This document shows, piece after piece, positions 56,777 through 64,000 of a stretch of DNA of 64,000 nt. This DNA is from Chalciporus piperatus (lineage: Eukaryota; Basidiomycota; Agaricomycetes; Boletales; Boletaceae). Position 1 is the stretch's first letter, and every line of letters begins with the position of its first letter. Below the pieces are notes generated by a model. That model was not told the DNA's origin, did not search any database, and saw only the letters and a list, made by a program, of their open reading frames with translations. Where the stretch lies: the NCBI GenBank assembly GCA_038093975.1, contig JBBPTG010000001.1:1240001-1304000 (forward strand), written 5' to 3'. A program made the position numbers and the translations under genes.

Positions 56777-57769
56777 CATCAGCAAGACTGCAAAAAGTCT
56801 GAAGTTACTGGAATGACTGGATCAGTTAAATCAGTAGTCCAGTGGCCCAGTAACAAGTAATTTCAGTCGTTTCAGTAGTTTCAGTAACCTAGTCACCCAG
56901 TCATCAAGTAGTTTCAGTAGTCTTAGTAACCCAGTGGCCTAGTGGCCCAGTCATCCAGTCATTTCAGTAGCTTCAGTAGCTCAGTCATTCAGTCATCCAG
57001 TAGTCTCAGTAGTCTCAGTCATCCAGCAGCCCAGTCATCCAGTCATCCAGTCATTTCAGTAGTCCCAGTAGCTCAGTCATCCAGTCATTCAGTCATTCCA
57101 GTGGTCTCATTAGTCCAGTGGCCAAGTGTTCCAGTTATCCAGTAGTTCCAGTAACCCAGCAGCCCAGTCATCAAGTCATCCAGTTACTTCAGTAGTCTCA
57201 GTAGCCCAGTCATTCAGTCATTCAGTCATCCAGTAGTTCCAGTAACCCAGCATCCCAGTCATCAAGTCATCTAGTAGTTCCAGTAACCCAGCAGCCCAGT
57301 CATCCAATCATCCAGTCACTTCAGTAGTCTCAGTAGCTCAGTAGCCCAGTGTTCCAGTCATCCAGTTATCTCAGTAGCCTAGTAGCCCAGTTTCCCAGTC
57401 ATGTAGTCATCTCAGCAGCCTAGTAGCCCAGTGCCCTAGTTATCCAGCAATCCAGTTGTCTCATTACTCCAGCCATCCAGTATTCCAGTATTCCAGTAAT
57501 CTAGTCACTCAGTGGTCCAGTAATCCAGTCACTCCAGTCACTCCAGTCACTCCAGTCACACAAGTCACTCCAGTAATCCAGTCACCTCAGTAATCCAGTC
57601 ACTCCAGTAATCCAGTCACCCTGTGGTCCAGTAAACCAGTCACTTCAGTCACACCAGTCATACCAGTTATCCAGTTACCCAGCCCTCAGCTCACCCAATC
57701 ACTCCAGTACTATTCAGTCATCTAATTGAGTCATTCTAATTAGTGACATTTTATAATCATTCATAGGAT

Positions 57770-58445
57770 GGATTATAGCTAAAGTCCACAAAAATGTGTA
57801 CTAAAAGTGTAGTTAACAATGTGGGAAAGGGTATTAGGATTGAGTGTAGTGAAGTGTACAAAAAAGCGTAGTAAAAGTGTAGTTACAAGTGTGGGAAAGT
57901 ATAGCTAGATTGAGTGAGCAAAGTGTACAAAAAAGTGTAGTAAAAGTGTAGTAAAAGTGTGGGAAAGTGTAGCTAGATTGAGTGTAGCTAAAGTGTACAA
58001 AAAAGCGTAGTAAAAGTGTAGTCAAGAGTGTGGGAAAGTATAGCTAGATTGAGTGTAGCAAAAGTGTACAAAAAAGCGTAGTAAAAGTGTAGTGAAATGT
58101 GTGGGAAAGTGTGTAGTGATAGAGTGTAGCTAAAGTGGACAAAAAAGCGTACTAAAAGTGTAGTTACAAGTGTAGTGATTGAGTGTAGCAAAGTGTAACA
58201 AAAAAGCGTAGTAAAACTTGAATCAAATGTGTAGGAAAGTGTAGCTAGATTGAGTGTAGCAAAAGTGTACAAAAAAGCGTAGTAAATGTGTAATTACAAG
58301 TGTGGGAAAGTGTATTAGGTTAGAGTGTAGCAAAGTGTACAAAAAGCGCAGTAAGTGTGTAGTTAAAAGTGTAGCAAAGTATGTGGAGATCAAACCTATT
58401 GAAAGTGTACAAAAAAGCATACACAAGTGTACAAAAAATATGGTA
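57770..58445 (-). repeat. TACACTTTT satellite in D
   Basis: Read on + as AGTGTACAAAAAAGCGTAGT, AAAAGTGTAGTTACAAGTG and GTAGCTAGATTGAGTG blocks in tandem. It is the same satellite as in A, inverted. Confidence 0.85.
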
Positions 58446-58465
58446 GCTATCTAGTGTAGGAGATC

Positions 58466-58558
58466 CTAATAAAGTGTAGCTACATTTCCCTAATGCTCGG
58501 ACTTGACAAAAAATCCGCGCGAAAAAGTCACGTGACCATGTTGAATTTGCCGCGCCAC
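58466..58558 (+). promoter_or_regulatory. Conserved single-copy core with CACGTG, copy in D
   Basis: TAATAAAGTGTAGC, TTCCCTAATGCTCGGACTTG, AAAATCCGCGCGA and AAGTCACGTGACCATGTTGA, near-identical to the cores in A (inverted) and C. Confidence 0.75.
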
Positions 58559-58599
58559 CTCTTCGACTCTCTCTCACCACTACACCACACCTCAACAAC

Positions 58600-59390
58600 A
58601 GCAAAACGGCCGGCGAGTGCTCAAAAGCCCCGCCGGCATCGCCAGGTGAGTGAAAACTCGCTCACCACCACATCCGCTCACCTCGCAAACAGCCTGCTGC
58701 CACCTACCACCTCACTCTCGACACGAAAACGACGAAAATGCGAAAACGCGGCCGGCGTGGGCTCAACAGCCCCGCCGGCTTCACGAGGTGAGTGATAAGC
58801 CACCCGCTCACCCCGCAAACAGCCGCTTGCACTGCTCGGCCCACTACCACCTACCACACCACTCTCGACACGACAACGACGAAAACGCGAAAACGCGGCC
58901 GGCGAGGGCTCAACAGCCCCGCCGGCAGCACACGGTGTGTTCTTCCTCACCCACCACCACCACCTCTCATCTCGTACAGAGCCGCTCGGGCTGTACGAAC
59001 CACCACCACCTCCAAACCCTCAAACAACCTCGACCTCGAACTCGATGGCCGGCGTGGGCTCAACAGCCCCGCCGGCAGCACATGGTGTGTTTTTCCTCAC
59101 CCACCACCATCCTCTCTCACCTCGTACAGAGCCGCTCGGGCTGTCTCCCCCCCACCACCTCGCTCCCTCAAACTCGATCGTAAAAAAAACGGCCGGCGTG
59201 GGCTCAGCAGCCCCGCTGGCATCACGAGGTTCGTGTTTCCTCACCCATCACCTCATCCACTCACTTCAACGACAGCCGCTTGGGTTGTCTCCCCCCCACC
59301 ACCTCCCACCTTCAACCTCGACACCAACACATGGCCGGCGCGGGCTCAACAGCCCCGCTGGCTTCAGAGGTTCGTGTTTATTTGTTGACT
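58600..59390 (+). repeat. GC-rich hairpin satellite in D
   Basis: About six units with GGCTCAACAGCCCCGCCGGC followed by TCACGAGGTGAGT-like sequence and CAGAGCCGCTCGGGCTGT. Same family as in A, B and C. Confidence 0.8.
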
Positions 59391-60129
59391 AACACACCTA
59401 CTCACCTCGTACATAGCTGCTCGTGTTGCATGGCACTTCATTAACTAGTAACTATTGTACCACAATACATGTAATAGTTAGACATAATATATTTCGCATT
59501 TTCTGAACTGTCATAAGGTGTGAATTAATCATAAGATATAGTGAACTAGTAATTGGGACTGGGTGACTGGATTACTGGGTGACTGGATTATTGAGGTGAC
59601 TGGGTGACTGGATTACTGAGGTGACTGGATTACTGAGGTGACTGGAAGTGACTGGTGACTGGGTTACTGGTGTGACTTGTGTGACTGGAGTGACTGGAGT
59701 GACTAGATTACTGGATTACTGAGTGACTGGATTACTGAAATGACTGGATGACTGAATGGCTGGATGACTGGACTACTGAGACTACTGGATTACTGGACCA
59801 CTGAGTGACTAGATTACTGGAATACTGGAATACTGGATGGCTGGAGTAATGAGACAACTGGATTGCTGGATAACTAGGGCACTGGGCTACTAGGCTGCTG
59901 AGATGACTACATGACTGGGAAACTGGGCTACTAGGCTACTGAGATAACTGGATGACTGGAACACTGGGCTACTGAGCTACTGAGTCTACTGAAGTGACTG
60001 GGCTAATGAACCAATGAGATTACTGAAATGACTGGCTGACTGGATGACTGGGCAACTGAGCAACTGGCGTACTGGTTTAACTGATCCAGTCATTCCAGTA
60101 ACTTCAGACTTTTTGCAGTGTTGCTGATG

Positions 60130-60824
60130 TGCCACTCACGAGCGGTCCCTAGATTGCCAATCATATCAAGGACATGTCACATATCTCTGTTCTCGCAAGA
60201 TCGTTGGCGCCAGGAGGGGGGTATGAAATTACTACTGCCCACTGGGCGCGCATTGCCTTCCTGGTGAGTAATTTCTCCCGATTTTCCAAATGTTTCTGAC
60301 TTCAATGCAGCGTGACTCGCTCGTTATTTTTGAGGACGTGGTGGAGCAAAGCAAAGTCCGTGTGGCTGCTCTGAAGCAGCGTGCGAAAACGACTTCTATC
60401 ACCAGGCAACCAGATGATGGGAACGATGATGAAGCTGATCAAGGCACGGACGAGGCTGCTGAAGCTCAGACCCCGAAAGGTAAGGCAAAAAACAAGGTCA
60501 ACGACAAGGAAAAGGATCAGGCAAAGGAAAAGATATGGACGTCACAAGATTATTGGGACTACGTTGATTGCTGTCTCTGTGAACTCAGAGATGAGGCCCG
60601 AAAGAAAGAAAGTTCACCCCACGGCCGCCAGAAGTACATGGAAGAGTAAGTTTTCTTACCACCTGTCTTATTTCCTTCTTAACTCGTCCCTTAGGTTTTT
60701 CACGTATGCTTTGCAAGGGGACTTCAAGACCTATCCCGGAACCTCGCAGCACCCTGCCGTTCCTGCCTTTGACAAGGTAACCGTGCAGTGGCAGAAGGAT
60801 ATGCACGCTCGGCTCATGTGGTAG
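60130..60824 (+). pseudogene. 3' part of the gene interrupted by element D
   Basis: Exons read RDSLVIFEDVVEQSKVRVAA, then a charged linker, SQDYWDYVDCCLCELRDEAR and, after an intron (about 60648-60694), EFFTYALQGDFKTYPGTSQH and DMHARLMW with TAG at 60822. Whether this is the same gene as the GRF part at 56202 is inferred from strand, splice phase and spacing. The FFTYALQGDxKTYPG block is familiar from uncharacterised Agaricomycete proteins. Function unknown. Confidence 0.5.
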
Positions 60825-61438
60825 TTCCACCCTGTTCCACCCCCTTCCGAGTCTCAGATGTATACAAACCACTGTAATTGACTGTTTCTTCTGCGTTTAA
60901 TGACCACGGTTACTTGTCCCAACGTCGAGAGTGTAGTGCTCTGAGTGTCCTGGAAATATCGTTCTCGAACATTGTCGACTCGGAGTGCTGTCACTCTGAC
61001 ACTCAACACCCAGATGACAGATGGTGAACGAGTATTACCTTGCTATAAATCCCATGTTCAAATTATACATGCAACAGACATACACGGATTGACATAGAAT
61101 TAATATACTCCCTGCCGCTCGTATGTGTCAGTCTCAGGCCAACCCACCATATAGCCTGACCTCAGTCTGACCTTGGGCTGTCCCTGTCCATGCCGCCGGC
61201 TTATGGCAACGTGTTAAAAGAGATTTGTCATTCGGTCCTTCAGGTGAGATCTTGAAAGCCTATAAAGTGTCGCATAATCAGCACGAAAATTTAGCCAACA
61301 GAGGTATGACAGGATTATGAGTCGTTCTGGAGGTTTAGATCGTACATCTCATAAGGAACACAAATAACCAACACAGTCTATCACTTTGAGTGCGCGAAAG
61401 GCCTCTGTAATCGATTGCCACGCTGATAACAACAATAA
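60825..61438. other. Intergenic region, no gene seen
   Basis: Moderate AT content. No ORF with recognisable protein, no repeat. Confidence 0.4.
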
Positions 61439-62238
61439 GGCCCAGCTCGGAAAGTTGGTCAGGTGTGGTCAGGTGTGGTTTGCCTGCCAAACCATAGTTT
61501 GCCCAAACCAGCTAGTTTGCGAACAAACCATCCGCAAACTCGCACCCAGTGCACGGCAACTGGGTTTGGTCGGATTTCGGATATTTCCGCCCGCGCGCGA
61601 GTGGCGGCTGTGTACAACTCAACCAAGTCTTTAACCAAGTAAACCTTGCTATAAATTGATGTAGTACTGTCCACGATAACCCCTAAACCTCACCATAAAT
61701 TGGTGTACTGTTCACAATAATCCCTAAACCTCACCATAAATTGGTGTACTGTTCACAATAATCCCTATAACTCGACCAAGTCTTTAAGCGAGTAAACCTT
61801 GCGATAAATTGGTGTAGTACTGTCCGCGATATTCCCTAAACCTCACCATAATAAATTGGTGCACTGTCCGCAATAATTTATGGTGAGGTTTAGGGATTAT
61901 CGCGGACAGTGCACCAATTTATTATGGTGAGGTTTAGGGAATATCGCGGACAGTACTACACCAATTTATCGCAAGGTTTACTCGGTTAAAGACTTGGTCG
62001 AGTTATAGGGACTATCACAAACAGTACACCAATTTATGGCAAGGTTTAGGGATTATTGTGAACAGTACACCAATTTATGGTGAGGTTTAGGGGTTATCGT
62101 GGACAGTACTACAACTTTTGTAAACCGTGGGAACTAGTTTGCAAACCTCCGAGTGCGAAGTGCTGGTTTGCGCTTGGTTTGCGCAAACAACTTTCCCACC
62201 CAAACCAGCCCTTCCTAACCAGGTTTCCGAGCTGGGCC
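61439..62238. mobile_element. Palindromic MITE with TAA target duplication (Harbinger-like)
   Basis: Exactly 800 bp between GGCCCAGCTCGGAAA and its complement, flanked by TAA on both sides (61436-61438, 62239-62241). The interior is a long inverted repeat with arms of about 225 bp (near 61640-61865 and 61885-62110). The arms are built from ATAAATTGGTGTA, CTGTCCGCGAT and CCCTAAACCTCACC units that also repeat within each arm. It has no ORF. The TWA duplication and GGCC start point to Harbinger mobilisation, but the ends differ from the 34203 element, so another transposase is expected. Confidence 0.82.
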
Positions 62239-62241
62239 TAA

Positions 62242-62693
62242 TGTATGGATGTCATTTGACGGGATTCCGCGTATGCACCCCCCCCCAACCCCAACCGCAC
62301 ATTGACCCCCCCGAGGGTCAAGTTGACCCTTAGCTACAATAACCGTGTAGTGACGCTTGGGACTCAGCTACACCAATTCCAACTCGATATCAAAGGTCTG
62401 TCCACAACCGCGAGGCTCATCTTTATATCCATTCACTACGGAGCGAACTTGACGACACTCAAAGATAATCTCCCCCCAAACACATACTCCCAGGCCCGGC
62501 CTACGATTGAGGGTCAAGTCTGACGACGGCGTTACGACGCGTAGTCCTGGTAGGCGGACCCAAGAAACAGGGTGAAGACAGTCGTTAGGTCGATACGTCC
62601 GTGGCTTGACTCAAGGAGTCGATTTGACCGAAGCTAGATCTGGGTTTATAGGTTCCACCGTATCTAAAAGTCGCACCAGATGCGAGTTCGGGA
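62242..62693. other. Intergenic region
   Basis: Contains a C run (62279-62288) and GAGGGTCAAGTTGACCCT-type palindromic pieces near 62312-62332. No gene recognised. Confidence 0.4.
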
Positions 62694-63560
62694 TCAATCC
62701 GAACTCCCTATTAGCCTCTTCACCTCATCCACCGCTGTTTTAACGATCGCATTGGGACTTTCGTGCTGTATCCAATGACTGTTCCCCTTCATAATCATGA
62801 CCACATTTCGAATCTGCGGGTGATCAGGAATCATTTATGGAGGACAAACAATAGCTCAGTTCGGGGTCCGCCAGCAAGACTGTCATCTCGATGTGTGGTG
62901 GCATCGCGCCGAACAAATGCTTATATGGAAACGGCCTGATGTGCTATATCGAAATAGTAAGTTTCCTCGATCTGCGCAAGTCGTTCACGCCTTCGTAGCG
63001 TTATTTCACTTACCGCAAATGCCTTCTTTGGCAGGTCTTCCTGCGCCATGTACATCGCGATCACCCTCGACACTGCATCCTGCCGGGATGCTCTTGCACG
63101 TGTGCTTCGGCGTGCCTCACGTTCCAGATCTCTCCCAAGAGATAGGTCTCGGGCGTCACCAGCACCTCATCGCTGAGAATGACTCCAGGATCGACCAGTA
63201 CAACGGCAGTCTTTCCGGATTGAGGCGCTGCCAGGAGTGGCAGTAGCGCAAGCATGATGGTTCCTCCCAGGGAATGACCAATGATGACTCGTAGGTGAGT
63301 CCATTCGCGAAGCAAGTCGAGTGCATATCTTGGGGGAACGTGATTAGATGGAAGTCGTCGGTGGGGCGGTTGCCGTGTCCGAGGTTAGGCGCCGTAACAA
63401 AGAAACCCGATCAGAGGTTTCCCATGTGCGAGAGGAACTGCAGTTCCCATGGATCAGCAATGCTCGCTTTGAGGCTGCGGGAGACCCCCACTGTGTAGCG
63501 GATGGTACAGGTGCCACTGTGGAGGGAGACGAACGTGTGGGGGTGAGTTGCTCTCTTTAA
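62694..63560 (-). pseudogene. Alpha/beta hydrolase, several frameshifts
   Basis: The hydrolase signature is scattered over several frames: HSGTCTIRYTVG, then KRALLIHGN with SSRTWE, FFVTAPNLGHGNRPTDDFHL, the nucleophile elbow VIIGHSLGGTIMLALLP, VVLVDPGVILSDEVL, and the C-terminal catalytic-histidine block NVVMIMKGNSHWIQHESPNA. At least three changes of frame (near 63500, 63400, 63330, and again near 62830) cannot be explained by GT-AG introns. It is therefore probably a decayed gene beside the repeat-rich zone, although assembly errors could mimic this. The substrate is unknown. Confidence 0.6.
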
Positions 63561-64000
63561 GAATCGAGGTTGGTCGGCCGTTCTATAGCTTGTGTCCGCA
63601 TGTGATCAGTAATCCTGTCGACGTGGGATCGCGTCGGATAAATTGTTTTGATATCTTCCTTGTGGCACAAACAACACAGCGCGATCGACCCAGCCTGGCC
63701 AGATGACGCTGAGAGTCTGAAATATTCTGCAATAGTTGAGTCGTTGTGAAGAAGTAGGGGGAACCGCTCCGTCAAACAATAAATCAAAAACGGCGTCTCG
63801 ACGGCTGACGAAGGGGAAACAGCCATTTACATTGTCATTTGTACAACGACAGAACGCCAGCTTTCGCGATCGGTGGGTTCGCGTCGTTTCCGGAATCTTC
63901 ACCGTCAGAAGGCCCTTCATGACCAGTTGTGCGAGGATGACCAAGTCATAGTTTGTTGGCGCCAGTAATACATTCTTGACTAATCTTACTATAGGGGTGA
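63561..64000 (-). other. Unassigned open frame at the window edge
   Basis: A - strand frame (63606-63944; VILAQLVMKGLLTVKIPETT) looks protein-like but matches nothing I know. It may be the end of a gene beyond the window or a remnant tied to the hydrolase. Confidence 0.3.

Larger units (their letters stand above)
56777..60129. mobile_element. Composite satellite-bearing transposon, copy D
   Basis: The ends are CATCAGCAAGACTGCAAAAA and, at the right, the complement of CATCAGCAACACTGCAAAAA: over 50 bp of inverted repeat with about one mismatch. Order inside: CCAGTCATCCAGT array (56800-57730), AAAAGTGTAGT satellite (57770-58445), core (58466-58558), GC hairpin satellite (58600-59390), ACTGGATTACTGAGG array (59555-60100). 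This is the reverse of A, so D is a related copy in opposite orientation. The flanks are AA and TG, so no 2-bp duplication is evident. Confidence 0.8.

Noticed and set aside
1..64000. tRNA, rRNA or snRNA genes
   Set aside because: No cloverleaf with a proper B-box or known RNA motif was recognised by eye. A covariance-model scan would decide.

Overview
The window is nuclear DNA from a filamentous basidiomycete, most likely an Agaricomycete. The evidence is the dense genes with many 45-65 bp GT-AG introns, the one-to-one matches to conserved fungal proteins, and the PIF/Harbinger, Ty1/copia and Ty3/gypsy elements. Gene names come from recognising protein motifs in the translation; no database search was run.

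The left half (1-33.8 kb) is compact housekeeping DNA. In order it holds: a GNL1-type circularly permuted GTPase (+), an unknown Ser/Pro-rich protein (+), Vta1 (-), an arrestin-like protein (+), Hub1/UBL5 (-), an Rsc9-like chromatin remodeller subunit (+), tRNA-splicing endonuclease subunit Sen15 (-), an ARMH3/DUF1741 protein (+), the mitochondrial glycine decarboxylase P-protein (+), a PPR protein (-), Sec61-gamma/Sss1 (+), a fungal seven-helix membrane protein (-), Cog1 (-), a TMEM115-like Golgi protein (-), a FAM32A-like protein (+) and a DDT/WHIM-type nuclear protein (+). Many neighbours are divergent pairs sharing 110-205 bp promoters or convergent pairs about 200 bp apart. Hub1, Sen15 and Sss1 are split into exons too small to show as long open frames; I rebuilt them exon by exon.

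The right half (34.2-60.8 kb) is a nest of mobile elements. A complete two-gene PIF/Harbinger transposon (34203-38085, TTA on both sides) abuts a 5'-truncated copia element. The copia is split by composite element A and then by a gypsy-type LTR with a zinc-knuckle ORF, which is itself split by element B. A second gypsy lies in two oppositely oriented halves: gag-protease-RT on + and RNaseH-integrase-chromodomain-membrane ORF-LTR on -. Its chromodomain is split by element C. A GRF zinc-finger gene is split by element D.

Elements A-D are the most unusual content. Each is 1.9-3.4 kb, starts CATCAG and ends CTGATG, and has no recognisable transposase. A and D carry inverted-repeat ends of about 50 bp and are reverse-oriented relatives. 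A, C and D share a TACACTTTT/AAAAGTGTA satellite, a GC-rich hairpin satellite of about 140-150 bp, and a conserved single-copy core of about 90 bp containing CACGTG. At A (CA) and C (TT) a 2-bp flank is duplicated, and removing the element with one copy restores the reading frame of the interrupted polyprotein. I read these as non-autonomous DNA transposons of an apparently undescribed family.

The last 3 kb holds an 800-bp palindromic MITE with TAA target duplications (Harbinger-like) and a frameshifted alpha/beta hydrolase. No tRNA, rRNA or CRISPR array was recognised.
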